NCBI GenBank assembly: GCA_029449235.1
Contig: JANATG010000010.1
Span: 1,674,001-1,738,000, forward strand
DNA length: 64,000 bases
Direction of reading: 5' to 3'
Source of the DNA: Linnemannia schmuckeri
Lineage: Eukaryota > Mortierellomycota > Mortierellomycetes > Mortierellales > Mortierellaceae
Shown: one piece after another, positions 1 to 13,000 of the stretch
How the letters are laid out: every line of letters starts with the position of its first letter
How positions within the stretch are numbered: the stretch's first letter is position 1
Position numbers and translations under genes: made by a program
The notes under the pieces: generated by a model
What the model saw: the letters and a program-made list of their open reading frames with translations, nothing else
The model's database searches: none
Told to the model about the DNA's origin: nothing

Positions 1-1196
1 TTTTCCTTTGCATTAGCTTAGTTTTTTTACCTGTGTGTGTGGTTTCTTCCTTGTCGTGGGTCGGTTGGCTGGTTGACTGGTTAGGTTGGGGAATGGGGAA
101 TGGGGAATGGGGAATGGAGAATGGGGTCGGAGGAACAAATACCAATGGGCAGGGTAGCAGGTTAGCAGGCTACATCTTCTTTTGCGCCATGCAAGTTGAA
201 GTTGTATATTTTTTTTCGTGAAACATTGACTGGTGGACAGGTATGTCCAAGTCTTATAGCGCACTCTAATAAACCCACAGTACAAATGTCAATGATGACA
301 CCAAGTAGCGTTAACAGTACAGTTCAGAAAGGGAGTTTGAAAAACCAACGCCCATTGGGGAGAAACTGACATGCTTCTGCACGGTATAGAAGCGACAGTA
401 TTCAGAAGTTAGGAACAAAGCGAGTTTGCAAGCAAAAAGCAATTCAATGTTTTTTATTGTTTTTGTAGGATGATGTTGTTACAACGGAAAAGAGGAGGAG
501 GCGGCGGGTTTGGGGAGTTTTTTTTTACAGGTGTGATTAGAAAAAAAGTGACAAGCAGGTAGCAAGAAAGACAAGCAAACAAAGAAGGATTACAAGAGAA
601 GCAAAAGAAGTAAGAAAGACTAGATCGCAAACAAAAGAGAACACATAAAATACAGAAACAAGAAAAGGAAAAAGAAACTGCAAGAAAAATCAACAAAGGG
701 GGTATAATTTTTTTGGTTGTCGTGTGAGCAGGGTTGAGACGTGAACATGGTTCCCGGCAAAGGGACCAAATGTCAACGTTCGTATCCTGTATCGGCGATG
801 AGGCTGGAGGACGTTTTAAGGATGAGTTGGTTTTTCCTGAGATCCTTTTTTTGGGGGGGTGGGTTGAAGGTTAATCGTGTTTGCGTATTTCGAAGAGTTC
901 CTGTTGTTGGCGTCGAATGGTTTTATGATGTTTTTTGAGATGAAGGTAATTCGCAAGTTCGCCTACTGTTAATCCTGATGTAGCGTTGAAGGTTGTGTTT
1001 GTTGCCGTTGCTGTGATGTTTTTTGCTAGTTTCTGGTTTTGTTGGTTTGAGCCGCTTGTCCATTGTATGAGAGAAAGAGAGAAATTGCTTGTTGGTGGGT
1101 GTAGGTGAGCAGGAAAAAAGAAGGGTGATGGTTCAAAAAGGGAAAAAGAATCTCGCAAAGCTCGCGAAAGAGCAAAATCGACAGGAGGGAGACGCT
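1..1196. other. 3' flank of the first gene, no gene supported
   Basis: The stretch lies downstream of the minus-strand gene that ends at 1197. At about 89-125 a short tandem of the heptamer GGGAATG appears. A minus-strand reading from about 1062 to 873 translates to a protein-like, non-repetitive sequence ending in a stop, but I found no convincing splice donor joining it to the gene above. It could be 3' UTR or a missed last exon. Everything else is low-complexity purine-rich DNA. Confidence 0.4.
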
Positions 1197-2970
1197 TTAG
1201 CAAGACTCAACGGCGAAACGATTGTCGGTGACAGACATCTTGCCAAAGTCGCCCATGGCCTGGTGGTGACCAGCCTGGATCTCCTGGACACCCTGCAAGA
1301 AGGCAGCATAGTGGTGGTCAAACTCCTCGCCCTCGGGGAAGGACACGAGCTCGTCCTCGTCCTCCTCATCAGGATAGTAGTCGACACCCTCAACCATCTC
1401 AACAATTTCGTCATCGTCATTCTCGACATCCAGTTGCTGTTCAGAGGTAGAGGTCTCCTCCTGGTGTCCCCAATGAAGGCCCTTGAGGAATTGATCGACG
1501 CCTTGCCAGGCTTGAGGTTTGTTGGAGAGAACGAGGGTCTTGATCTTGTTCACGACAGCGTCCCAGGGCATGTTCTCTGTCTGGTTGAGTTGCAGGGTCG
1601 ACAGGATATCGATGTAGAGCTGGGTGTCTGCGTGGATGACCTGCAGCGCCTTGTCCAATGTCGACGACGTGAAACCTAATAATATCCAGCGCGTGTTAAT
1701 GATTGTTGTTGTTGTGATTGATTAGAATTCGAACATGAATGTTTTGCATATAGAATGTGAATGTGAGGGCATGCATGTGTGTATACGAAAATATAATAAT
1801 AATTACCCATGGAGTCAGAAGCCTCCTGCTCGGCAAAGACCTTCAAGATTTGAAGACGAGTGTTTTCGGGGAGGTGGGAGAGGAATGTTTGGAGGGACTG
1901 CATGACCTGGGTGTGGGAAGCAGAGGGGTTGTCGAGTTTGAGGGCGACGATGTAGTTTGAGAAGAGCTCGGTTGATTTGAGGATTTGCTGGACCTTGATG
2001 AGGAGCGGGGTGGACATGACGACGGTTGTCAATGTGGTCAAGAACTCGTTGTCCTATTAATAATATCGAAACAAAGTAAGGAAGGACGGGTGTGTGGTTA
2101 ATATATTAAATTGCGTATCGATATGTGGGTGATACACGAAATGAACAATCATATCAAGAGAGAGATGATGTCGCACAACATATCCCATATATCCAAATTT
2201 GTCTGTTGGCCCGCTCTTAGAAGTTGGTGAGGAGCGAGGCATGAATGTGACTGTTCTTAAGGTTGAGCATGGGATCATCGGGTCACGCGCACTCATCCAT
2301 TCATGCTCACACCCAAAGGGGAAAAAAAAAAAGGGGGGGGGGGGGGGTCAGCAACACCAACTGACTGACTGACTGACTGACTGACTGACTGACTGACAAA
2401 CTGACAGACTGACAGAGGATTGACAGAGAATTGGCAGAGAGACAAGGGAGAAAGGAGAGAAGGCGGAGAGCGTTGGGTTAAGCAAACTTGACCCTCCTTC
2501 CTCCTCTTCGTCGTTTCCTTCTTCACTCCCAGCGACAAGGCATTTCAGAGTCCAAGCAAGGTAAAACAAAAAAAAAAGAGTGAAGGGAGCAACAGAAGGA
2601 AGGGGAACACAGGACATCCGTTTTTGTGCACTGCTATTCCCCATGCAAACAGACCAAAAAAAGGATACGTGGGAAAAAGAAACACAAACAAACGATAACT
2701 ACCGTTTGGTGCACTATTGTTTGGAAAGTAGGGTAGTACCTGCTCAGCAAAGCCCAGGTAGCGATAAAAGATGGGCAGGAGACGGGGGGCGTTGGCAAAG
2801 AAAGGAGCCATGTTGTATGCAAACTCGGGGATGGGTGCGTTCACCGCGACCATAGCCTGCCAGGACTCGACCATATTGACCCAGTCATCTTCAAAGAGTG
2901 ACAACGACAGACTCTTGAAGAGGCAGAACTGGCTGAAGGGCGTTGGCTTGGTAGTGATTGGTTCGGACAT
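1197..2970 (-). CDS. uncharacterised acidic helical protein, 3 exons, about 318 aa
   Basis: Exons on the minus strand are 2970-2740, 2053-1807 and 1675-1197. The donor after GAGCAG is GTACTA, and the second donor is GTAATT after ATGG; phases are 0 and 1 and join in frame. The protein starts MSEPITTKP and looks mostly helical. Residues about 80-230 are rich in Leu and amphipathic helices (for example TPLLIKVQQILKSTELFSN). A strongly acidic stretch follows (DVENDDDEIVE, PDEEDEDELV), and the end is NRFAVESC. I see no signal peptide or membrane span. The shape could fit a helical-repeat adaptor of the cytosol or nucleus, but I do not recognise the family. The first intron is unusually long (686 nt) and carries a G15 run and a CTGA microsatellite. 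The exon model rests only on splice signals and phase. Confidence 0.62.
2333..2397. repeat. G15 run followed by (CTGA)9 microsatellite
   Basis: A run of 15 G residues at 2333-2347 is followed at 2361-2397 by just over nine CTGA units, and degenerate CTGACAGA units continue to about 2440. All of it lies in the first intron of the minus-strand gene. In translation it yields spurious Ser-Val-Ser-Gln repeats in two minus-strand frames, which are not coding. Confidence 0.9.
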
Positions 2971-5900
2971 ATTTGTAGTTTTAAAGGTAGAAGTGGTTGT
3001 AATAGTGGTGGTGACAAGGTGGAGAAGTGGTTATTGGTTCTTGGTGTTGGTGTCGTTGTGGGGAAGGAGTAAGGAGTAAGGAGCTGATGGTGTGGTGGCG
3101 TGGTGGCGAGAGTAGTAGACAATGAAGAGAGGAATATGAGGAGAAGAAGATAAAAGAACAAAAACATCAAGTATTTATTTGGATCTCGTCGGACACACAC
3201 ACACACAAGGCAAATACGACCAGTCCACCCCCTTGAACCAGCGTATCCAGCATGTCCAAGCCAGGTTTATTTTTACGTTCTTATTTTGCATATGGGACAC
3301 ACAGCAACACCACAACGACACTCTGTCCCTCGATCCTGACTGTCCTCTCTCCTTCTGCACTTTTTTTGTGTTGTCGTCGTTTATCTTGTCGACTGAAAAA
3401 TGTCCATCAACCCATCGATTTGAGCACCATAAAACTATTAGGCTAACGGTGTTTTCCTTTCTACTTGTCTTCACCAGAGAATTTGTTTGCTCTCTTTCAC
3501 TTCCCTTCTCTTCGAATGAGAGTATGAGTAAAAGTGCATGATTGTGAGCAGAACAAGTCGATGGTTACGCATGCTCTCGGTATTGTTGTCAAGAATTCCA
3601 TTGGTGCTATTACACACTTGCTCTTCAAGTTGTGAGGACGATTCTACCTTCAACTGACAGGTCCTTATTTCCTGCTTTCTTTTTTGCACTCTTTCACTTT
3701 ACACTCATTCACTCGACTCGATCACAGAAAAAAGAAATGAGCTGTAGGATGATGCTACATCTATACACAAGGAAGGAGCCTGCTCGTAAAAAATACTCAC
3801 GAACAGGTCCTCCCTCGTCGTCTTGTTGATATACCTGCATAGTAATATTCACAACTGGTGTACAAAGCGCGAGGTCCAAGCATCCATTTCAAGAGTCAAG
3901 AGTACAGTAGAGTTAATCAGACCATCCTTGGGTCGCCTTCCTTCTCTCCTTCTATGTTGCACAGGCCCTTTCTCTCTTTTTTTATGGTATCTGCCACTTA
4001 TACACACTAAGCAAGACATAGACGCGTGACAGACGACACTCCGCCCAACTTGTGTTTATCGAATACAACGCCCAATTCTCAGACAAACAGGCGCGCCATG
4101 ACCTGCTATGGCACTCTCTAATGCCTTTTTTTCCCTTTCCTGTTTTCTTTCTTGACCTCTCTTTTCCTGTTACCTTGGCTTCCTTTCCCTGTACTGTACT
4201 ATTGTACATCCATCCCTTTCCCAACTTTTCGTCTTTTGTTCTATCGTGCATTAAAAGAGAAACTTGGCGAAAGAAGAACAATACTACATCGCGTAGTATT
4301 TCTTCAATCCACTCTCACCTTTTCGTCTTTTCTTTGATACTGTAATCTCAATCTCATCTTTTTCATTTCTGATAAGATCATCCCAAGATCAGAGCCCCCG
4401 GAAACCCCAGCACCTCCTCTCCCTATTACTTTTACATCCTCCACGCTCATACCTTCTTTCCTCTTCATATTCCTCCTAAGTTCCTTCTTCTCCAGCATCA
4501 TAGTACATCCATCCATCTTCGTCAAATGAAATGATAAAACACGTAAAAAAGAAAAGAAAAGAAAAAGAAAAGTCAAGTCCTACTTTGTCCTTGTACGCAT
4601 AGCAAAAAAGCGGAGAGTCCAAAGGTACACAAACGCTAGAAAAAGGTCAAACACAACACGGAGAAGGCGCGCTCAATTCCAAACAAATATCGCGTTCCTC
4701 TTTGTGTCCTCGAGGGACCTAAGGTTAAAAAAAGATGTCATTCCTTTGAAGAAGGGGGACAAAAAAGAAAGGCATAGAGCCCGACAGACAAGACAGGACG
4801 CGTAGATTGCAAGCAAGCTATTATGGGTGGTTTTTTGTTACCCCGTCTTTTTTTTCTCGTTTTATTTATTTTGATGGACTCGACCCTCGGGGTTGAGTGG
4901 TATTGCTGCTGATGATGATGGTGATGGACGATGGAACTAGAATAATGGACTCCATATGGAGTCCCAAATAATAGCACCTATGCAAATTGGAATCATTGAA
5001 TGAGAAAAAAAAATAAGGCCCTTTTCTTCTCTTCCCGCGATCCACCCCTACAACCACAACCACACGTTCATCCACTTTCCGTATTCATTGATACCCTAAA
5101 AAAACATTTCCATATTCATGCAAGCTACGAAAGGGTTTAGTTGGAGTAGGCTGACACAATCGAGGAGCATGGTTGGCTGTCCCACACCTTTTTCGCTTCC
5201 CATTCCCCTGCCACGCAACATCATCATCCCCTCTTCGCGTCACTCACCCCTAGCTCTCTGAACTTTGTAACCCCCTTCAAGGAAATTGCGTCTGCGCCTA
5301 CCCTATCCACCCAACACACAAGGACACATAAACAGCACATACACACACGCATCAATCTTCCTTCACCCCCTGCTTTGGCTTTCAAGAGTGTAATGGAAAG
5401 GGAATCAAATCCCTTTACGCATTGTGAGAAACAACATAACAGATAGGACCGGGATCTATTAGGATATTGTATTGGTTCATGCCCTGTCTTGCAAATCGCA
5501 GTAACTACCAATGCTCTCCTATTTCTCCATCATCATCACCGTCATTCGAGAATAGCAAATTAGACTCACCCCATCCATCTGGCTGCGGAGGGCAAAGGAA
5601 AAAGAGAGAAGGGTGAGGGTTCAAAGAAAAATGTCCACAAGATAATTGTTTGAAGGAGAAACAATCTAAGGGCACAGAGACATAGTGGCATCCGAGGGGT
5701 CGTTCGGCTTACCATCTCTAATTTTTTCTTTCACTTTATTCATCGTTCTATCCCCTCAAGGCGCATAGGACTGATGCGATGATGGCCTGGTTTGTGATAT
5801 GTTGCAGCACTTAATCCAAATACGCCGTAATTGTGCACGAATGGCATGCAGCTGCTAATAGAAATTGGGCAAGTTCATCGGGGAGAGAGGATAAGAAAAA

Positions 5901-8900
5901 AAGCAGAAGGACTAGAGCAAAAGAAAAGTGCGAAAGTGCAGAAAAAGATAGATCGCCCATCATTAGTGCATCACCCTGGGCTGTTTCCTTCATTCAAACA
6001 CGAGAAATGAAAGGTGCTTTGCATCCCTCTTGCAGGCAATTGATGCACCTAATTCACGACGCCCGGTATGTTTGTTACAGCAACAAAAAACGGAGTAGGA
6101 GAGAAGGAGAGGGGTGTTGCCGTGCATGAATAAAAAAAAAGAAATAGAAGCGCGTGCCCATGATATACGCCCAGAGCAGTGGCAAAAACAATAACAAAGC
6201 ACAGGTTGCAGTGTGTCCATGGGCGAATAAAAATATATATCTTAAGAGCACAATCCAGGGATAGGCATTTGTCTTTTTTTGAGGGCAGGGCCAGGGCAGG
6301 GTTGGGCTCAAAACACTCACTCATCATACTTCGAATGGGGTGCTACAATGCTATCCTTGTCTTTTGCCTTGTGCCTTTTAGGTTTATGTTGTGTGTTTAG
6401 GTGCGGGTTCTCTAGCTACTTGTGTATGTGTCCGATACATGTCCGAGGTAGCCCCCCTCTTTCCTGTCCCCCGCATCTCCCTCCTTATTTTTCCTTTTCA
6501 TTGTTCTCTTCTGTCTTGACTTGTCCCTAATATCCCCCCTCTTCTCTTTCACCCCGGACACCCTCTCTATGATGCACCCATTTCGCACTTATGCCCCCTT
6601 TCATCCATCCTTTCATTAGGTTTTTCTGCGGAGATAATTCGCTCTTTGTGTGTTGCCCTAATGCCAATTGAAGGAATAAAAACAACAGCAGCAAGGGGAT
6701 CGACCCCAACCCCTCGCTGTCTCTTTCCTTCACTTGTCGCTTTATGTGCCTTCATCCCTAACCAACCGAGACACCCCCTCACACACCCCGCCTCTTTCTT
6801 CTCTCACTCTCATGTAGAAAGGATCTCATTCTTTGTCTTCGTTCGTGTCCGTGTCTGTTCTCTTCCTTTCGTTCAATCCTGGTCGTGCCCTGTGTTTCAA
6901 AAAACATTCCTTTGAGAACAACCATCCAACACCTTTTAACCTTTTAGCAGCAAGATTGAAGACTCCATTGTTTGTTTCTTTTGTACTTCATCCGCTACCA
7001 CCTCCGCACCCACATACACACACGTACCCCCGGAAACACATCATCTCTCTTCTCTTTTCTTCTCTCTTCTTCTTCTTTCCTTTCCTTATCTCCTCTTCAT
7101 TCATTATCCCTTTCTGGCCTTGTCCTTGATTGTCTCTTTCCTCACACCCCCATCTCCATCCTCATCTCCACCATCCCCCTTTTCCCTTTCCTTTTTCTCT
7201 ATCTTAACTCTTTTCCACCTACAACCTTTGCCATTACCCCCATCTATTGGCCACCTCCCTTTTTTCTCTCTTTCTCTTTTCTCCTCTCTCTCTCTTCCTA
7301 TAAAAGAACCCTTGACATCGCTCGATCCACCCTCGTGTATTTTCCCCTTCCTTCAAAAGCATAGCCATCGCGTCAATTATTTTCTTGATTGCTGTCTTGT
7401 TTTGTTTGTTGAGCATTGACCACCATAAGCCCTCAATCAACCAACCATCCCACTCGTAATCAACCATTCTCTCTTTCGCCTTCCTCCTTTCCATTCTGGC
7501 TCACTCCTTTTTTATTTTCACACAATTGAGCACGTCCATCCATCCTATTCCTGTATCACATCTTGCGCTTCTTCCTCTTTCTACCCCACCGTGACACATT
7601 TGAATTGATTTTCTTTGCCGTATTCTTCTTCCCATTACTATCCCGCACCCAACGAATATACCACTGCAACCGCCCTTTTTCCTTTTTTCTCTCGCTACAA
7701 GTGACATAGTTTCATCCTTCGTTTGCTCATTTTGTACATCAACAGAGCCACGGCTTGACCTTCTTACGGTGTAGACCTTCTTACGGATACCTGAGAGCCG
7801 CACTTATTACGCTAACAACATCATCACGGCCCCCCTAGAGAACATATTGGTAAGCCTTGAAGACACTTGCTGTTTAACCGTGCTCCGATTTTATTTTTTC
7901 ACTCCCTTTACTATCCCACATCTCTCATCCCTCTCCGTAATGTCCAAAGGGCTGTTTTCTTTTTCTTTTTGTTCGTCTTTGCTTTGCTCTGTCATTGTCT
8001 CCATCTTCTCCCTCAAACTTCTTTTTTTTTTCACAACACAACTGAAGTTTGTTGACACTTTCCTTGTTCCTTTGTTTATGTCGTGCACCTCCTCTCTATC
8101 CTACTTCACTCCACACCTCCATCTTGGTCCCTTAATGGCCTCGCCTATCATTCATCTTAACATTCGATGGCTAAGCGGATTGTTTAGTTGTTTTCACTAT
8201 TATCATTGAGCCCTACGAGCTACAGGAATATACTCAATGGTTCCTCTCATTCTTCTTTTGTGAGTGTGTGGTGTATTTCTCTTGCCTTCCACCCTCTGTT
8301 CCTTTCTCCGTCTCACCACCACAAGTACGCACAAAAAGTCGTTTTTCCTTATTATATTTTTTTACTGGGTTTAGAGCCGATTGACCACACCCTCCTCCCC
8401 GTTTTTTAAAAACAAAAAACCCGGCATCCCTTATTATTATTGCTATAATATTGTTTCCTGCCGCATATCTTTGAAGCATCTATCCAAGGATCCAATGGAG
8501 AGCTGAGCCGTGAATTTGTTTGTTTACATACACGCACCATTACCATTATTGTGAGTGTGTTTATGTTGTGAGCCAATAGTTGGTACGAAAGGCAGTCCAG
8601 ATTGCCTGGGATTGGCGATGGCATTATATCTTGTTTGAGGTGCATGTGCAAACAAAATTGACATGTCGTACTTTTTTCATTCCTTCTGTCCCTCCTTCCG
8701 TTTCGTTTTGTTCGTTTGTTTGTTGGCTCGTTGTCCATTCTCTCCACCCCCCTTCCCTTCTTTCGCCCGTTCACTCTCTTCGTCTCTGATGGCACAATGT
8801 TCAAACCGACTGAGTGAATCTTGTAGAAAAGCAAGGAGAGTACAATTGAAAAAATAACTTTGGCGGTCCTATACAATTTACAATAATAATGCCTCCTGCT

Positions 8901-9405
8901 GCATCATCCCCTTCTCTTTACTATCCCCTCCCCCTTTCCTCTCATTCTCTCTTTTTTTGGTCTGTCTGTGACACATTGACACACCACCCCCACCATTTCC
9001 CGGAAGGATCTCATCTTTATTTTTGGGTATGTCCTATAACAAAGAAAAGCCCGTTTTGAACCCTTCAGCTTCTTGGGCACTTAAGTAAAAGGGTGAGGGC
9101 CATTACTCTACTAGTCTCTATCCAATCCTGCTTTTTTCTTTGTTCAGAGGGTTGGCTCGTGAATGTAGCCTTTTTTTTCTCTGCAGTTACTCCATGTCCC
9201 TACTTTGGTGTGTCTGTGTGAGAGGTATGTCTGTGTACCTTCTGAGCCGTATGTCGTTAAAAAGAACAACGAGTTCACATGCCCTTTTTGCCCCGATTAA
9301 ATCGTCCTTTTTTTGTTATTCTTTCTCTTTTTGTGCTCTTTGAACATCCCTCTTTCTCGCTCTCTTATACTTCCTTGTCCCATCCCTTGAAATACGCTGG
9401 CGATC

Positions 9406-9443
<38 letters not shown>

Positions 9444-10070
9444 CTAAGGACAATAGGAAGTGTAACACAGAGGGATGCTCGTTTCAACATTTTAAGTGTG
9501 TAAAATGCTTTACACACCCACCCCGCCAATTTTTTTTTCTTTTAGTGTGTAGTACAATGGTCCATGCATTGACGCATTGTGTGTGTGAGCAATCTATGCG
9601 TCTATATCAAGGGTTCAAAATGCTGAGTCGTCTCTTTTTCTCTTTCTTCTCTTTCTTCTCTTTTCTTTACTACTTTCCCGTTCCTATTTCACTTTCCTTC
9701 CTTCCCCTCCTCCTTCCATCCACACGCACCTCCCTTCTTTCGTTATTCACCATCCATATTTTTGCCTCTAACCACCTCTTCCTTTTTTTTTTTCTCTCGC
9801 TCTTTCTCCATCTCTTGGCTCAATTCGTTCTCCTCACTTAGAAACCCACCCTTCCTTTCACGTCGCCCTTCTCTTCCTTTTTTTAACTCCTTATTCTCTT
9901 CCACTCGCATTTCTGCATTTTGCCCACTTCCCACCTCCACCCCTTATCCATACCACATCAAATAATTGAGAGCATTCTCCCCTCACCACGCCCCCTACCT
10001 TCAACAAACACACATCCTTCTACTACCACCCTCCTCCTCCTCCAAATCCACCCTTTCAGCACCTCCCAGC
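2971..10070. other. 7.1 kb gap, no gene supported; pyrimidine-rich on + over its right half
   Basis: No open frame here looks like protein: all are short, overlap on both strands and follow T/C or A/G composition. From about 6400 to 10070 the plus strand is strongly C+T rich, as expected for the leader and promoter of the plus-strand gene starting at 10071. A T tract of about 34 nt lies at 9406-9439. I saw no tRNA or other structured RNA gene. The interval is long for a fungal intergenic region and may hold a long 5' UTR, UTR introns or an untranslated transcript. Confidence 0.45.
9406..9439. repeat. long T homopolymer
   Basis: About 34 consecutive T residues lie in the pyrimidine-rich region upstream of the gene at 10071. 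Such tracts are common nucleosome-depleting elements in fungal promoters; that role is inferred here. Confidence 0.85.
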
Positions 10071-13000
10071 ATGTTGTCTGCCCTGTCCCAATCCTCCATA
10101 GCTAATAACAGCAGCAACAGCAGCAACAACAACCAACCCTCGCAATCAAGGTCCCAGTCTCCGACCAAAAAGAGCTCGTCGGCACTCAAGACCGAACCAG
10201 AGCTCGATATCCGTCGCATTAATGAGTTGCAAGAGGAGGAGAGGCAAAGTTCCTCATATGGCGATGCAGTAACAGCAGCAGAGGGCGAGTCTTCTTCCAC
10301 ATCCAACTACGAGAACAACAACAACAACAACAACAACCGCATGGATTATCCGAACGACGACTCTGTCCACCCACTCGCCCCTACGCCACACTCTTCAGAC
10401 TCCTCCAGCAGGCGGAACTCTTCAGCACATCCATCGTCATCGTCTAGTCAGAACAACTACTACACATCCTCGCCTGCGATTCAACCACAGCAACATCAAC
10501 AACTCTTGAAGCTGAAGACTGAGCACGGCTTTTCTAGCGCCCCTGTGCCTGTGCCTGAGAATGCTGGTATGGCCCACAGCAACAACAGCAACGAGGATAT
10601 GGATGAGCGATCGGCTGGTTCGAGCCGCCGTGCTTCGTCTTCTGAGGTCAACATGGGAGGATCTAACGAGTCTATGATGGCGAGGGACGACCGGGACGAC
10701 CAAGAAAACGACGACGACGATGATGACAATGACCTCGACGAGCGGAGCCATCGCCTCGTTGTTGATACCTCGTCTCCTTCAATGCGTCATGATGGTATGA
10801 GCACTCTGGTAGGAACGCCCGAGACTGCATCGCTCAACGCCGATACACCAACTACCACGACTGGCACAACCGCACCTTCTTCCCGACGAGGCTCCCTCAG
10901 GACCATGACTGCTACTTTGCCCCGGTCTGCGCTTCAAGAAGAGACTATTGCCCTGTTTAAGCAGTACCGCAACCTCATCCCATGCGCCAAATGCTTCTGC
11001 CGCAATACCATCCAGCGCGACGGCATGTCAGGTAAACGACACGTTTTTATATCTCATCGCGCTTTGACAAAACGTGAGAAATAGTGTCTGGTATCAAGAA
11101 TACATACTGACATTTATACACGTTGTCTTTCTTTTCTGGCAGACGGAAACTTGAGGTTCAAGTGCCGTCCACCAGTCTCCATGAGTCTGATCTGCAACAA
11201 GTCGTACTCGGAATCCAAGATCCGCAACATGATTGCAGGTGTTGTCTATGGCCACTCGCTCCCGGACACAAACGCTTCGGGCTCAGCGACCAGTCCTGGC
11301 GAGAATGTCCTCGCCCTAGCACCACCCCCTGTGCCCAAGCCTTCGCGTCGTGCCTCGACCAAGAACGATGGCAGTCCACGCCTGGGAGCTGAGATCTCAT
11401 CTGAACGTTTGCAGCGTCTGAAGGAAGACCCCGAGGAGCAATTGCCCGAGAACCCGCTTTCGATGGAGATTGTCCCTGATGATCGCAGTATAAGTGGCCA
11501 CCAGCAGCACCCCTTGGATGCCCGCAGACCTTCTCAGCCTTACCCGCACCAAGGGTCTGTCAGTCGTAGAGCTTCTGTCCAGCAGCTCCGTCGTCCTTCG
11601 CTTGTTGATGATGAGGGTATGATGATGGACTATGAGGATAACGCACCCTCTGGTCCCCATCCTACCTACCTTCAAGTCCCTGGCACTCCTCCAATGGACG
11701 GCGAAGACTCGCGACACTACCGATCTCGTACTAGTTACAACCAGCCACCCCGCTCTGTCACACCCACTGGACCTCCTCATCCTTCCTCTAGCGGTGGTCC
11801 GCCTCCAGCAACCTCTGGTCGCCAAGGCGGACAGAAGCTTCACCACTCACACTCTCACCCCAACATTGGTCAACAGCGCCATCAACAGTACTTGGAGCAG
11901 CAAGAGCGTGAACACAGAGGTAGCTTCAGTGGACAAGGACACCCAAGTCAATCATCGTCGTCATCGTCACAGTCTCAGTCACAGCGCCTTCTGCAGCGTC
12001 CCTTGGCCAAGCGAGAGTCAATCCATCAGATGGGTGGTGGTCCTGAGCGCAGGTCGTCGCAGCCCTCGCCCATTCCTGGATCAAAGTACCTTTCGGGTGC
12101 TGGATCGATGCACGAGGGGCATTCTCCTGCTATGGCCTCGTCTCCAAGGTCGTCTCCTGGTCGTGAAATGGGTGGTCATCACCATTCCCACGGATCATCG
12201 AGCCATGAACAGTCTGGTACGCCAACCATGCGCTCCATCCCGGGCAGTGCATGGTATGAAGACAACAACCAAGGATATCTGTCTCGTAGGATGAGCCAGC
12301 CTCACCCAGGCTATGGTTACAGCGGCAGTCACTCTGGGCTTCCACCAGCGATGCCCTCGCCTCTTTCCCACCCCTACGACCGTCGTGCGAGTGAAGTTGA
12401 GGACTACTCTCCTGTCCATCGTGAGAAGTATGAGAAATTGAATGCAAGCACCTTGTTGCCTCCTGGTCCTAATGGCTCGTCCTCTGGATCCTCGTCATCG
12501 TCCTTGTCGAGACACTCTCTGCAAAAGATGAAACCCTTGGCACACCCCGTCTCGCCCAACAGCGCCTTTGAATCGCGACAACACCCACTTGACCCCGCTG
12601 AGCCTGAATCTATCGAGGAGGGAGGATCCCGACAGCCCTTGACGCCTTACTCGAGATCTGGCGGTTCTGCCATCAATAGTACAAATCCCGGATCTTCGTC
12701 GCCTTGGTTGGGTAGTGGTAATGGTAACGGAGGAGGAAACAGCAGTGGAGCAGCAACGCCTCAGTCTGAGCCCATGCGCTACTCGCATTCGATGGGTAAT
12801 AGTACTACTACCAACAGCAGCAACAGCGGTAATGGGGCTTATCCCAGTGGACCTCGTCCTTCGTTGAGACATCAATCTTCCTTGTCCAACATTTACTACC
12901 AGACACCTCGACAAAATGACAGGGATCGGTTTGAGGCTGAGAACGAGATGGATATGTCACCCGATTATCACGATGTTGATGCCGATGGTCGTAAGTTTAT

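Noticed and set aside
2293..2644. Minus-strand frames with Ser-Val-Ser-Gln repeats
   Set aside because: They are translations of the CTGA microsatellite inside an intron.
8406..8876. 156-codon minus-strand frame in the large gap
   Set aside because: Basic and Asn/Arg-rich with no domain, in a composition-biased region; likely a by-product of the T/C-rich plus strand.
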